In this document: positions 6,985 to 15,404 of the stretch, piece by piece
Position numbering within the stretch: position 1 is the first letter of the stretch
Layout of the letters: each line of letters starts with the position of its first letter
DNA from: Actinomycetes bacterium
GTDB lineage: Bacteria; Actinomycetota; Thermoleophilia; BMS3ABIN01
Assembly (NCBI GenBank): GCA_021785935.1
Contig: JAJYOG010000001.1
Location: forward strand, 1 to 64,000
Reading direction: 5' to 3'
DNA length: 64,000 nucleotides
Translations under genes and position numbers: made by a program
Notes under the pieces: generated by a model
Databases searched by the model: none
The model's input: the letters and a program-made list of their open reading frames with translations, nothing else
Told to the model about the DNA's origin: nothing

Positions 6985-7881
6985 CTAGATTTTGAGGAAG
7001 CGCCTTAGAGCCAGGCCGCTGCCCACGGAGCCGAGCAGCGTGCCGCCGATGACGACCAGCAGCACCAGCCAGAACATCGGTACCGCTTCCGAGTTGAAGG
7101 GCAGGAACGGCATTTTGTTGACGACGCTTTCAATAATAAAGCGGTTGGTGAGCATTACCATGATGGCCGCGATCGCGGCGCCCACCATGCCCGTGAATAT
7201 ACCTTCCATGATGAAAGGCCAGCGGATGAACCAGTTGGTCGCGCCCACGAGCCGCATGATCTCCACTTCGCGGCGGCGCGCGAAAATTGACAGCCTAGTC
7301 GTATTGGAGATGAGCAGCACCGATGCCACCGTCAGCAGCATCACAAAGCTGGCGCCGCCTATGAGGAAGTACGTGGTTACCTTCAGCAGGCGTTCGGAGG
7401 TCTCGCCGCCGTATTTAACGCCGTCGTGCGTCCCCGGCGTGTTATCGACAATCGGATTGTCGAAGAAACGGCTGGCCACAGTCTCGATCTGCTGCGGATC
7501 CTTAAGCGTGATCTCGTATGAAGGAGGCAGCGGATTGCCGGAAAGGGCATCCAGAACATCCTCGTGGCCCTTGAGGCTGCCGCGGAGCCGGTCCAGCGCC
7601 TCATCTTTGCTGATGAAGCCGACATCCTTGACCTCGGGCATTGCCCTGATCTCGTCACCGAGACCGTTGATCTCATCCGGGGATGCCGTGTTCTTGATAA
7701 AGACCTCGACTTCAAGCTTGTTGCGCAGATCGCTGATCGCGGTCTGGAAATTGAAAAACATTATCAGCCCGAGGCCCAGAACGAACATGGACACCAGGAC
7801 GGTGACTATTGCGGCCACGCTCATTACCCAGTTGCGCACCAGGGAATTGACGGCCTCATTGAAAAAGAATTTAAAATGCAT
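6985..7881 (-). CDS. ftsX: Cell division protein FtsX
   Basis: A 298-residue membrane subunit of the FtsEX complex, which couples ATP use to control of peptidoglycan hydrolases at the septum. Four membrane segments are visible: residues about 17-42, then 175-200, 225-245 and 265-290, with a large extracytoplasmic domain (about 45-170) between the first two. The cytoplasmic GATNWFIRWPF motif contacting FtsE is present at about 215. It begins one base after the ftsE stop. Length and topology are normal. Confidence 0.95.
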   Translation of the reverse strand: MHFKFFFNEAVNSLVRNWVMSVAAIVTVLVSMFVLGLGLIMFFNFQTAISDLRNKLEVEVFIKNTASPDEINGLGDEIRAMPEVKDVGFISKDEALDRLRGSLKGHEDVLDALSGNPLPPSYEITLKDPQQIETVASRFFDNPIVDNTPGTHDGVKYGGETSERLLKVTTYFLIGGASFVMLLTVASVLLISNTTRLSIFARRREVEIMRLVGATNWFIRWPFIMEGIFTGMVGAAIAAIMVMLTNRFIIESVVNKMPFLPFNSEAVPMFWLVLLVVIGGTLLGSVGSGLALRRFLKI

Positions 7882-8559
7882 TTAGCGGTACAGCCCCTTA
7901 TCTTCGTCTCGTATTACCTTGCCGTCCTCCAGCGCGATAACCCGCTTGCGCATCTTGTCCACCATCTCGCGGTCGTGAGTGGCCATGAGCACGGTGGTCC
8001 CCGTACGATTAATGCGGTAAAGAAGCTGCATGATACCCACCGAAGTGTCCGGGTCCAGGTTTCCTGTGGGTTCATCCGCCACCAGAAGCGAGGGATGATT
8101 CACAAAAGCCCTGGCCACGCTTACGCGCTGTTGTTCGCCGGCGGAAAGCTCGTCAGGGAGATTATTCATCTTGTCGCCAAGGCCGACCAGGTTCAGGATC
8201 TCAGGCACCTTGCGCCGGATAGCCCGCGCCGGCTGGCCGGTAACCCTGAGGGCGTAGGCCACATTGTCCGCTACCGTTTTATTGGGCAGCAGCTTGAAAT
8301 CCTGAAAGACGCAGCCAAGGTTGCGGCGATGATAGGGGAGAGCCGAACGCCGCATGCGCTGGAGGTTGCGGCCGGCTACCGTGATCGAACCTTCGGTCGG
8401 CTCGAATTCCTTGAGCAGCAACCGGATGAAGGTCGATTTTCCCGAACCGCTGTGTCCCACCAGGAAGCAGAACTCGCCACGCTCGATGTGAATATTGACA
8501 TCCTCAAGCCCGACGATGTTGGGATCGTATGTTTTTGCTACATTTTCAAAACGTATCAA
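7882..8559 (-). CDS. ftsE: Cell division ATP-binding protein FtsE
   Basis: A 225-residue ABC ATPase that drives FtsX. Walker A is GHSGSGKST (about 33-41), the signature is LSAGEQQRVSVARA (about 139-152), and Walker B is LLVADEPTGNLD (about 159-170); the H-loop ATHD lies near 195. Its N-terminal VAKTYDPNIVGLEDVNIHIERGEF-like region is characteristic of FtsE rather than LolD. It abuts ftsX. In many actinobacteria ftsEX directly follows prfB; here about 7 kb of other genes intervene. Confidence 0.95.
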   Translation of the reverse strand: MIRFENVAKTYDPNIVGLEDVNIHIERGEFCFLVGHSGSGKSTFIRLLLKEFEPTEGSITVAGRNLQRMRRSALPYHRRNLGCVFQDFKLLPNKTVADNVAYALRVTGQPARAIRRKVPEILNLVGLGDKMNNLPDELSAGEQQRVSVARAFVNHPSLLVADEPTGNLDPDTSVGIMQLLYRINRTGTTVLMATHDREMVDKMRKRVIALEDGKVIRDEDKGLYR

Positions 8560-8671
8560 TTTATTACCTCTGGTCCGCTTTTAAATCGTTGCCGGCCTTT
8601 TTGCCGGCTGGCCTTCAACATGCACGCCAGATTTCTAGTTATTTTAAACAGGCAGGAAAAACCGGAAGGTG

Positions 8672-8709
8672 CAAAAGTATGGCTGCCGCCGGATGAAACC
8701 GTCGGCAGC
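8672..8709 (-). terminator. Probable terminator of the transketolase genes
   Basis: GCTGCCGCCGG (8682-8692) and CCGTCGGCAGC (8699-8709) form an 11-base-pair stem with one mismatch. On the minus strand it is followed by CATACTTTTGC, so the T run is short. Confidence 0.42.
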
Positions 8710-8722
8710 GCCTGACGCCGTG

Positions 8723-9673
8723 TTACTTGCCGCTGGCCAAAACCTGTTCGGCTAGCCCCACCATATGCTCGGTCGTCAGGTGAAATTCCTCTAAAAGCTG
8801 GTCCGGCGTACCGGATTTTCCAAACACATCCTTAATTCCAAGGCGGCCTATCCTCACGGGGCAATATTCCGCGGCGACTTCCTGCACCGCGTCACCCAGA
8901 CCACCGATTATACTGTGCTCTTCTGCCGTAACCGCGCAACCGGTCTTAGCCAGGCTGGCCGCTACGGTGTCCACATCGATCGGCTTGATGATACTGACGT
9001 TTACCACCTCGGCGCTGATATCCCTTTTTTTCAACTCTTCAGCCGCCTCGAGCGCGCGCACTACCATTATGCCACAGGCCAGCAGGGAAATGTCGGAACC
9101 CTCCCTGAGGACATCCGCGCCCCGGCCCAGCGTTGCCGGCGGCTCCGGATAAAGAAACGGCGTTTTGGGCCTGCCGGTACGGATGTACATCGGCCCTTCC
9201 GTCTTATAACTCTCCAGTACGGCTCCGTAGGTCTGATTGAAATCCGCCGGGACCACCACCTTCATATTGGGCAGCAGCCGCATGAGGCCGATGTCTTCGA
9301 TCGACTGGTGCGTACAGCCGTCCTCCCCTACCGTCAGCCCCCCGTGGCTGGCACAGACCCGGACCGGCAAACGCGGCTGAGCTATACTCTGCCGGACCTG
9401 GTCGTAAGCCCTGCCGGTGGCAAAAACGGCGAAGGTCGAAGCATAAGGAACTTTGCCACCGATGGCAAATCCGGCCGCCATGGCCATCATATTGGCCTCG
9501 GCGACGCCGACGTTAAAAAATCTTTCCGGGAAAGCCTTGGCGAACTGGCCACTCTTGGTTGAGCCTGCCAGATCGGCATCAAGGGCCACGACGTTATCGT
9601 GCCGTTTTCCAAGCTCCAGCAGCGCCTCGCCGTATGCTTCCCGGGTGGCACGGGGTTTAAGTTCAGCCGCCAA
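8723..9673 (-). CDS. Transketolase, C-terminal subunit
   Basis: A 316-residue half of a split transketolase, carrying the pyrimidine-binding and C-terminal domains. Visible family features are GVAEANMMAMAAGFA (about 56-70), the phenylalanine/tyrosine loop STFAVF, CASHGGLTVGEDGCTHQ (about 107-123) and a C-terminal SIIKPID segment. With the adjacent N-terminal half it would form the thiamine-diphosphate enzyme of the non-oxidative pentose phosphate pathway. It overlaps the upstream gene by 11 bases, so the halves are made together. Split enzymes are common in archaea and some Gram-positive anaerobes. Confidence 0.9.
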   Translation of the reverse strand: MAAELKPRATREAYGEALLELGKRHDNVVALDADLAGSTKSGQFAKAFPERFFNVGVAEANMMAMAAGFAIGGKVPYASTFAVFATGRAYDQVRQSIAQPRLPVRVCASHGGLTVGEDGCTHQSIEDIGLMRLLPNMKVVVPADFNQTYGAVLESYKTEGPMYIRTGRPKTPFLYPEPPATLGRGADVLREGSDISLLACGIMVVRALEAAEELKKRDISAEVVNVSIIKPIDVDTVAASLAKTGCAVTAEEHSIIGGLGDAVQEVAAEYCPVRIGRLGIKDVFGKSGTPDQLLEEFHLTTEHMVGLAEQVLASGK

Positions 9674-10466
9674 CTGTTTCCCCTTCCGCCGGTGTTTCGC
9701 TCCCGGGGACAGCCTCGCCCCTCAATTCCATGATAGCCTGCTCCGCTTCTTTCACCGTCGGCGCCTTGCCATGCCAACCGGCCTGGTTCTCCATGAAAGA
9801 TACGCCCTTGCCCTTGACCGTTTTGGCGATGATGGCGACGGGCCCATCAACCGACCGGCTCCAGTCGAGCACCTCGACTGTCTGCGCCATGTCATGGCCG
9901 TCAATAGCCTTGGCGGTCCAGCCAAATGCCTCAAACTTGGCCGGCAACGGCTCGACGTTCATGACATCCCTGGTAAATCCGTCGATTTGCAGGCCGTTCG
10001 CGTCTACAATCGCGGTTAAATTGCTGAGTTTGTAATGAGCCCCGGCCATGACCGCTTCCCAGACTTCGCCCTCCTGCGACTCGCCGTCGCCCATGAGGGT
10101 GAAGATCTGGCCCGGGAGGCCGTCCAGCCTCATGGCCAACGCCATCCCTACCGAGACCGACAGCCCCTGCCCCAGGGAGCCAGAAGAAATCTCGACACCG
10201 CGGGTCTTGTTCATGTCGGGGTGTCCCTGAAGATGGCAGTCGATTTTTCGAAGATTTAAAAGATCGCAGACGGGGAAATAGCCGCTCCGCGCCAGTGCCG
10301 CATACAGAACGGGAGCGCAATGACCCTTGCTGAGGATGAACCGGTCTCGATCGGGCCACTTGGGCTCGTCGGGCCTGTGATTCATGGTATGGAAAAAAAG
10401 CGCCGTAACGATGTCGGCCGATGAAAGCGAGCCCCCGGGGTGGCCGGAACCGGCCTCGGTGACCAT
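9663..10466 (-). CDS. Transketolase, N-terminal subunit
   Basis: The thiamine-diphosphate-binding half of split transketolase, 267 residues from the ATG at 10466. SGHPGGSLS (residues 7-15), HNRPDEPKWPDRDRFILSKGH-like spacing, and the GDGESQEGEVWEA motif (about 124-136) bind the cofactor and metal. Family members usually begin about 20 residues before the GSGHPGG motif. Here the frame stays open upstream to a TGA and the extra residues look real (ETASTLRQDVIRM), but the only available start there is CTG at 10525, with AAAGGG nine bases before it. ATG at 10466 is given as the conservative start. A good promoter lies at 10595-10623. Confidence 0.88.
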   Translation of the reverse strand: MVTEAGSGHPGGSLSSADIVTALFFHTMNHRPDEPKWPDRDRFILSKGHCAPVLYAALARSGYFPVCDLLNLRKIDCHLQGHPDMNKTRGVEISSGSLGQGLSVSVGMALAMRLDGLPGQIFTLMGDGESQEGEVWEAVMAGAHYKLSNLTAIVDANGLQIDGFTRDVMNVEPLPAKFEAFGWTAKAIDGHDMAQTVEVLDWSRSVDGPVAIIAKTVKGKGVSFMENQAGWHGKAPTVKEAEQAIMELRGEAVPGSETPAEGETVGG

Positions 10467-10594
10467 GCGGATGACGTCCTGGCGCAGCGTGCTGGCTGTT
10501 TCTTTAAGTTCCTGGATTTCCAGAGAAAAAGGCCCTTTGCGTAGAAACTGACCTCAAAGCGGACTTCAAGGCCAAGGGTAAACCCTACTGACTG

Positions 10595-10623
10595 ATTATC
10601 TAATGAAATTGGGCAAGGTGCAA
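10595..10623 (-). promoter_or_regulatory. Promoter of the transketolase genes
   Basis: On the minus strand TTGCAC (10623-10618) and GATAAT (10600-10595) are spaced by 17 bases. Transcription would begin near 10588, about 60 bases before the CTG candidate start and 120 before the ATG. Confidence 0.55.
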
Positions 10624-10640
10624 GAAACGTCCAATTTTGT

Positions 10641-11324
10641 TCACATCCTGCCCTCTTCGCCAGGATAAAGGCCCTGGCACACATCGGACTGCCAGAAATG
10701 CTTGGTGTCCACATCCATGATGGTCAGCTTGCCATACCAGCCGGCGCCCGTATCGACCCGCCAGATGTTGTCAGCGTTTCCGTAATTGAGTGGCTGATTC
10801 GCACCGGCGAGGATGGTGGGCGTATGCCCGATGTAGATTTCGCTGTATTCCTCAACTCCCTGGACGTGATCGAACAGTTCGCGATCCCACATGAAAGTTT
10901 CGTCTTCCTGCAGATCCAGGGGCACGCCCAGTTCGATGCCGCCGTGAACAAACAATCGGTTCTGACGATCGTGATAGTAAAAAACTGCGTGGCGGAGAAA
11001 CTCGAAGTGATCCGCCTGTTTAACAGCATTGTCTATACTTTCGTAAGCCTTAATCGTCGCCTTCCCGCCTTGACTAAGCCATAGCTGCGGCTTCTCACGA
11101 AAAATAAGCCACTTCATGACCCAGAAATCGTGGTTTCCCAGCAGGTAGATGAGATTCTTTACTTTGCGCAGCTCTTCGACGCACTGGGGCGACTGAGACC
11201 AGCCATCGACGGCATCGCCGAGGAATATGAGCTTATCTTTTTCATAATCGAAGCTGCTGCGCTCGAAACATTGCAGCAGGGCTTTGTAGCCACCGTGTAT
11301 GTCACCGAGGACGAGGGTTCTCAT
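10641..11324 (-). CDS. Calcineurin-like metallophosphoesterase
   Basis: A 227-residue metallophosphatase of the PPP-like group. The metal-binding motifs are in order: LGDIHG (about 5-10), FLGDAVDGW (about 35-43), LLGNHD (about 63-68), and later histidines in FVHGG and YIGHTPT. ATG at 11324 starts right at the conserved MRTLVLGDIHG; an ATG 18 codons upstream would add a tail of no recognisable origin. Neither start has a strong ribosome-binding site. It stands alone upstream of the transketolase promoter. The substrate (phosphoprotein, nucleotide or other) cannot be read from the sequence. Confidence 0.87.
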   Translation of the reverse strand: MRTLVLGDIHGGYKALLQCFERSSFDYEKDKLIFLGDAVDGWSQSPQCVEELRKVKNLIYLLGNHDFWVMKWLIFREKPQLWLSQGGKATIKAYESIDNAVKQADHFEFLRHAVFYYHDRQNRLFVHGGIELGVPLDLQEDETFMWDRELFDHVQGVEEYSEIYIGHTPTILAGANQPLNYGNADNIWRVDTGAGWYGKLTIMDVDTKHFWQSDVCQGLYPGEEGRM

Positions 11325-11512
11325 GCTGTGTTCGGATCTCTGGGTTTCCGTGAAGCTGCTGGGGTCGAGCCGCGTCATTCACGCCCGGCCCTATTGTATC
11401 GGATTACACGGCTACTGCCACTCTACCGCGAGTCTATTGAAGCCTGGGTGTCCTCACCCGGCTGCGAGCTCTCGAGTGTTTGGGAGTCCTCACGTGACTC
11501 CGGCGCCGCCTC

Positions 11513-12073
11513 TCAGCAGCCAGGCTCACCGGGATGACCGCAACACCTCTGACGTTTGCTGATCTTGATCCAGGTGTTGCCCATCGCCAGCTTCAGCTTT
11601 TTACCGTAGGGAAGATCCGAGTTGCGCCAGTTTTCAATAGCGGGATTGGCGTGGTGCGCATGATCGTGTGAATGGGGATGTGCGGGTGTGCCCTGATGAA
11701 ACACAATTTGCCAGCTGCCATCCACCTTTATCCACAATGAGCTGTGCAGCGTAGCCGTTTCTTTGTCCACCTGCGGACGCCAAGATGCATAGTAAGTAGC
11801 AAGGATAATCCCGGGCGTCAACTCTCGGGCCTGAAAATTAGAAATTGTCCACGACGCGGCGTGGTCCGGGCTATCTCCTCCAGGCGCCGCGCTCTCCGCT
11901 GCGAGGCTCGCGAGCACCTCCTTCTTAGTATAAATCATGCCGGAGCTTCCGTATTCGATGAATTCATCCGCGAGCAATTTCGAAACTTCAGCTTTTGAGC
12001 GGCGCGTTTCGGGTAACCGCAGTCTCCCTTCGAGTTCGCGAATTACTTCAATGACAGATGGATTTATGATCAT
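11513..12073 (-). CDS. DUF4440 / SnoaL-like (NTF2-fold) protein
   Basis: A 186-residue protein whose first 130 residues look like the DUF4440 branch of the NTF2 fold: LLADEFIEYGSSGMIYTKKEV (about 33-53), a central ATYYASW strand and SSLWIKVDGSWQIVFHQGTP (about 110-129). A His-rich segment, HPHSHDHAHHAN, follows (about 131-143) and may bind metal; it leads into a C-terminal tail with CCGHPGEPGC. The tail from about 144 is not part of the fold and may derive from read-on into neighbouring sequence. Function unknown. Confidence 0.65.
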   Translation of the reverse strand: MIINPSVIEVIRELEGRLRLPETRRSKAEVSKLLADEFIEYGSSGMIYTKKEVLASLAAESAAPGGDSPDHAASWTISNFQARELTPGIILATYYASWRPQVDKETATLHSSLWIKVDGSWQIVFHQGTPAHPHSHDHAHHANPAIENWRNSDLPYGKKLKLAMGNTWIKISKRQRCCGHPGEPGC

Positions 12074-12111
12074 GAGATTTCTGTACCTACCAAGCCGCGG
12101 GGCGCTGAACC

Positions 12112-12269
12112 CTAGCGGCGCCTGCCGGCCGGCTTCCCGGCAATCGCGTTAAGAACAAGGAGAAGGAGTACCGCGCCAACTGTGGCAGTGCCGACCCGCC
12201 GGCTCTGGTGATGATTCCCGCCAACCAGCCTGCGATCAGGCCTGTGATTATGAAAGTAAGCCAGTCCAC
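12112..12269 (-). pseudogene. GlsB/YeaQ/YmgE family remnant, internally deleted and frameshifted
   Basis: The first 25 codons read MDWLTFIITGLIAGWLAGII plus TRAGG, a clear start of the small transglycosylase-associated (GlsB/YeaQ/YmgE) membrane protein family. About 80 residues are expected. Instead, after GG the reading must change frame to give VGTATVGAVLLLLVLNAI and a basic tail ending at the TAG at 12112, which looks like the family's C-terminal membrane segment. Roughly 35-40 central residues are missing. The parts lie directly next to each other, so a single deletion explains both losses. The call depends on recognising short hydrophobic segments. Confidence 0.5.
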
Positions 12270-12386
12270 TGGTGTCTAAATTCCATAGAACCGTCCGGCG
12301 TCCTGCTTTCAGGGATGAGTGACAGCCCCAACCTCCGCGGGGAACTTGTCCCAATCGCCGGGAGCCAAGCGGTGGTTCCTCCCGTT

Positions 12387-12830
12387 CTAATTGGTTACCG
12401 TGACGTTGTAAGAAACTGTTTTTGCCGGAGCCACGCCGGTTTCCCAGGGCCTTTTGTACTCCAGCTTCAGAATTTGCTGCCCGATAGCATCCGCTGTGAA
12501 AGAGCTGACCTCCGTGCCGCCGGCGCCGACAGGCGGCGGATTGCCCTGTGACAGATCCTGCTCGAAAAAGGTGGGATCCGCCACCTGCAGTACGACGTTG
12601 GGAGTATCGCCCATCTGCAACCAGGTGTAACCGGTGGATGGATTGGCTGGGAGGCGGACCATTAGCTCCTGACCAAGCAGCAGTTGAATGCTTTCACCGG
12701 AGTTTTGATCCGTGACAGTTACGGGGGCCGGCTTATCTACGGATTCTGATTCGCAGGCAAGACCGCCCATAAGTATCAGAAGGCAGATTGCGGCCAGCCC
12801 GGGAAGAATCTTCATCAGTCGGAAATTCAT
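12387..12830 (-). CDS. Chagasin-like (I42) protease inhibitor lipoprotein
   Basis: A 147-residue exported protein. Residues 1-26 form a lipoprotein signal ending in MGGLAC, so the mature protein is probably anchored to the outer face of the membrane. The I42 (chagasin) motifs follow in order: NPSTGYTW (about 65-72), the glycine-rich loop PPVGAGGTE (about 99-107) and a C-terminal YKRPWE (about 125-130). These loops insert into the active site of papain-like cysteine proteases in characterised members. The target here is unknown; no cysteine protease is encoded nearby. AAAGGGGAG precedes the ATG. Confidence 0.9.
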   Translation of the reverse strand: MNFRLMKILPGLAAICLLILMGGLACESESVDKPAPVTVTDQNSGESIQLLLGQELMVRLPANPSTGYTWLQMGDTPNVVLQVADPTFFEQDLSQGNPPPVGAGGTEVSSFTADAIGQQILKLEYKRPWETGVAPAKTVSYNVTVTN

Positions 12831-12942
12831 TTCTCCCCTTTGTGCAATTGCAATGCCTTTATTCTTTCGGAGAGCATTCCCAATTGATCAAATAAATATG
12901 TTAATTCGCCTGGAGCTTGGTCATGGTCGCCCTGCCGTCGCT

Positions 12943-13623
12943 TTACGCCCGATATTCTTTTGGCGCTTCCATCAACCTCATCTGCGAATCTGCATGGGCA
13001 TTTCGTTTAGCCACACCGTGAAATGAATTTTTTTCCACATCTTCGTTGCCCCATTGGTCCCATCCCGGGCGGCTAAACCGAGCGAATAGTTCGAGGTATG
13101 GTCCAGGTGAACAGCCTTCTATCAGGTCATAAATCTCGTCGGGCTTACGTGAATGTTCCCTTTTTCGGGTAGAGAGTAGATTTACCTGTGTCCTGCCGGG
13201 TTGTAGCGTGCGCATGCGCCCCTTGACACCAAAAAGTATCAACTCTGTAACATTTCGAAAATAGAATCCGACCCCCCTGCCGTCGGGACCGCCATCTTTA
13301 CGTATCTTGTACCAGACCATGTTTGTTTTGTACGTAAATCCCCAGGCCTCCATCACTTTGAGGCCCTCTTGCAGCAAAGCATTGGGCACCCACAGGTATA
13401 GGTGTGATTGAGCTGCCGCCAGTTTGGCCACCGGCAATTCCACAATTTCTTTTATTTCCATGGTCGGATATCTAAGCAATCGTTTGTGCTCAGGCGCCAT
13501 TTTGCCAGTGCGATTTTGGAATTGCCAAGGAGGATCGGCCAATATTGTTGAATATGGACCTTGCGCTTTAACAAGAAGATCTTCGGATGGATTTGGCTCC
13601 GCAATGCTGTAAATTTTCGGCAT
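12943..13623 (-). CDS. MT-A70 family adenine methyltransferase (R-M modification)
   Basis: A 226-residue S-adenosylmethionine-dependent methyltransferase of the MT-A70 family, most likely making N6-methyladenine in DNA. The catalytic DPPW motif is at residues 30-33 and the family segments YLWVPNALLQEGL, MVWYKI and ELFAR follow in the usual order. ATG at 13623 is chosen because GGAGG lies eight bases upstream; a longer frame would overlap the preceding gene. It lies 23 bases after the endonuclease gene on the same strand. Its base composition is visibly lower in G+C than the neighbours. It presumably protects the site cut by the endonuclease. Confidence 0.85.
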   Translation of the reverse strand: MPKIYSIAEPNPSEDLLVKAQGPYSTILADPPWQFQNRTGKMAPEHKRLLRYPTMEIKEIVELPVAKLAAAQSHLYLWVPNALLQEGLKVMEAWGFTYKTNMVWYKIRKDGGPDGRGVGFYFRNVTELILFGVKGRMRTLQPGRTQVNLLSTRKREHSRKPDEIYDLIEGCSPGPYLELFARFSRPGWDQWGNEDVEKNSFHGVAKRNAHADSQMRLMEAPKEYRA

Positions 13624-13646
13624 AATTCTTGCCTCCATAATTAGCG

Positions 13647-14375
13647 CTAAACTTTGACAACTTCTTTGGGAATGCCAATCAAGAGCAATGGACACGGATT
13701 GCCAACACCTCGTTGGACACGATCCTCGAGTTTTCTCCAGTGGGTAGTAGCTTCACCAAATTTATCTGAAACGAATGCGTGAGCCCATCCTGCTTCAAAA
13801 GATCCCTTGGATTCTTTTGCTCTTTGGATAAGCTCAATTTGACGTTTGGTAGGGGTGTAGTAACCGGATGCTTTGTTAATGTCATCAATTCCTTCTTTTC
13901 GCGCAAATGTCTCAATTAGCTCACGCATTCCATCATGCAATGAAGCACCCCGAGTAATAATTGCTCCTATCGAAATGACTCCGTCAGCATGAAGCCGCTT
14001 GAAATTCTCCAGATCGCGATCAAAAAAAGGATCTTTATTATTCCACTCTATTTCGAGTGCGAACGTGCTACCTGAAAATTTCTTCACGTGATCGATTTCG
14101 TGAGAAATTGATTCTTTTTCCTCACCGTCGACTATTTTTTTGATCTCAAAGCAGTGCTTTTCCCAGCCATGATCCTCAGCGAGAGCTTTCCGCAGCCTTT
14201 GAGTCATCTCTCCTTCGCCGCCACCCCCGCGTACAAGTTCTTCAATCGGAATTCTGATATTAAGAAGTGCTTCTTTAAGTTCCTCGGCGGCAGTACTCAT
14301 GTCATGCTCAAGTATTGCTTCTGCATGATGAAGCGCAAGAATTTGAAAACCTTCTTTTTTAATTCTTTCGAACAT
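13647..14375 (-). CDS. BglII/BstYI family type II restriction endonuclease
   Basis: A 242-residue endonuclease. The core HEIDHVKKFSG..FALEIEWNNKDPFFDRDLENFKRL (about 91-128) is typical of the BglII/BstYI family, whose nuclease centre is a variant PD-(D/E)xK fold. VISIGAIITRG follows at about 133. The recognition site cannot be read off; BglII itself cuts AGATCT and BstYI RGATCY. AAGGAAA lies before the ATG. The gene is A+T-richer than its surroundings and sits with its methyltransferase between housekeeping genes, which suggests horizontal gain. Confidence 0.82.
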   Translation of the reverse strand: MFERIKKEGFQILALHHAEAILEHDMSTAAEELKEALLNIRIPIEELVRGGGGEGEMTQRLRKALAEDHGWEKHCFEIKKIVDGEEKESISHEIDHVKKFSGSTFALEIEWNNKDPFFDRDLENFKRLHADGVISIGAIITRGASLHDGMRELIETFARKEGIDDINKASGYYTPTKRQIELIQRAKESKGSFEAGWAHAFVSDKFGEATTHWRKLEDRVQRGVGNPCPLLLIGIPKEVVKV

Positions 14376-14403
14376 CCGATTTCCTTATCTTACAAAACTG
14401 GTA

Positions 14404-14427
14404 GGACGGCTTTACTTAAAGCTGTCC
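14404..14427 (-). terminator. Possible terminator between hisG-side and R-M genes
   Basis: GGAC-GGCTTT and AAAGCT-GTCC arms pair around a short loop with one mismatch; on the minus strand TACCAGTTTTG follows. It lies between the hisG stop and the endonuclease start. Confidence 0.35.
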
Positions 14428-14440
14428 TTTGCACTTACGA

Positions 14441-15340
14441 TCATCGCACAATCTTCGAGATTCCCTGTTCGAGGATGTCCTCGGCTCCCATCTCCTTGAG
14501 CCGGGGGATGATGACGTTGACGGTATCCTTGTCGACGACCGTCGTAATTTCGAAGTAGTCACTATTGTAGAGCGGGGCGACCGTCGGGCGTTTCATCGCC
14601 GGCAGCACGCCGACGACGTCATCAAGCCTGTCCTTGGCCACGTTCATCGATAGCAGCACCCGGCCGCGAGCATCGATCACGCCCAGAAGCAGCGTGCGGA
14701 TCTCATCCATCGCCTTGCGCTTTGACACGTCTTCCCAGGAGACCTTGTTGGCGATTAGCTTCGTGGTCGACTCCATGATCACGTCGATGATCTTGAGCCG
14801 GTTGCGCCTGAGGGTGGAGCCGGTCTCGGTCAGGTCCACGACCACATCCATGATCTCGGGCACCTTGGCCTCGGTGGCGCCGAAGGAGTAGAAAACTTTT
14901 ACAGGGATGCCCAGTTTCTTAAAGTACTTCTTGGTGATGTTGGGGAATTCCGTGGTTACGCGGCTGCCGGGTTTGATGTCCGCCGCCTTCTTGATCCTGG
15001 AATCCTCGGGGACGGCGACGACCATCTTCATGACGCCGGTACCGGTCTTGGCATAAGGCATGCCGGCGACCTCGACGACACGGGCGCCTGCCTCGGTGAT
15101 ACAGTCCATCCCGGAGATGCCGAGATCGAAGTAGCCTTCCTCGACGTATTTGGGAATCTCCTGCGGCCTCAGAATCTTGACGGCGCTGATACGCTCATCG
15201 TCGATTGTTACCGAATATTCCCGGGCGCTCCGCTTGACCGGCAGATCGGCTTCGGCAAAGAGCTTGAGCGTCTGCTCCTGCAGGCTTCCCTTTGGCAGGG
15301 CGATGCTTAGCACGTTTGGCTCCTCACTTGGTTGATGCAA
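14441..15340 (-). CDS. hisG: ATP phosphoribosyltransferase, long form
   Basis: A 299-residue enzyme for the first step of histidine synthesis, joining PRPP and ATP. It is the long form: a periplasmic-binding-protein-like catalytic part (about 10-215), with DLGISGMDCI, the PRPP loop DVVVDLTETGSTLRRNRL (about 167-184), and a C-terminal ACT-like regulatory domain (about 220-299) that mediates histidine inhibition in known members. Long-form HisG does not need HisZ. No other histidine gene is in the window. It sits 64 bases after prfB on the same strand. Confidence 0.95.
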   Translation of the reverse strand: MHQPSEEPNVLSIALPKGSLQEQTLKLFAEADLPVKRSAREYSVTIDDERISAVKILRPQEIPKYVEEGYFDLGISGMDCITEAGARVVEVAGMPYAKTGTGVMKMVVAVPEDSRIKKAADIKPGSRVTTEFPNITKKYFKKLGIPVKVFYSFGATEAKVPEIMDVVVDLTETGSTLRRNRLKIIDVIMESTTKLIANKVSWEDVSKRKAMDEIRTLLLGVIDARGRVLLSMNVAKDRLDDVVGVLPAMKRPTVAPLYNSDYFEITTVVDKDTVNVIIPRLKEMGAEDILEQGISKIVR

Positions 15341-15404
15341 TTTCCTGGCAATTCTATCGGAAATCTTGCCTCGGGATAAGGATCAACTTCCTTTACGCCT
15401 TCGT

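Noticed and set aside
7564-8715. A 383-codon plus-strand frame opposite ftsE and ftsX
   Set aside because: Antisense shadow of two well-supported genes; the translation has no family motif.
11325-11512. Terminator or RNA gene between the phosphoesterase and DUF4440 genes
   Set aside because: A short GGAGTC/GACTCC stem is present but has no T run and no further support.
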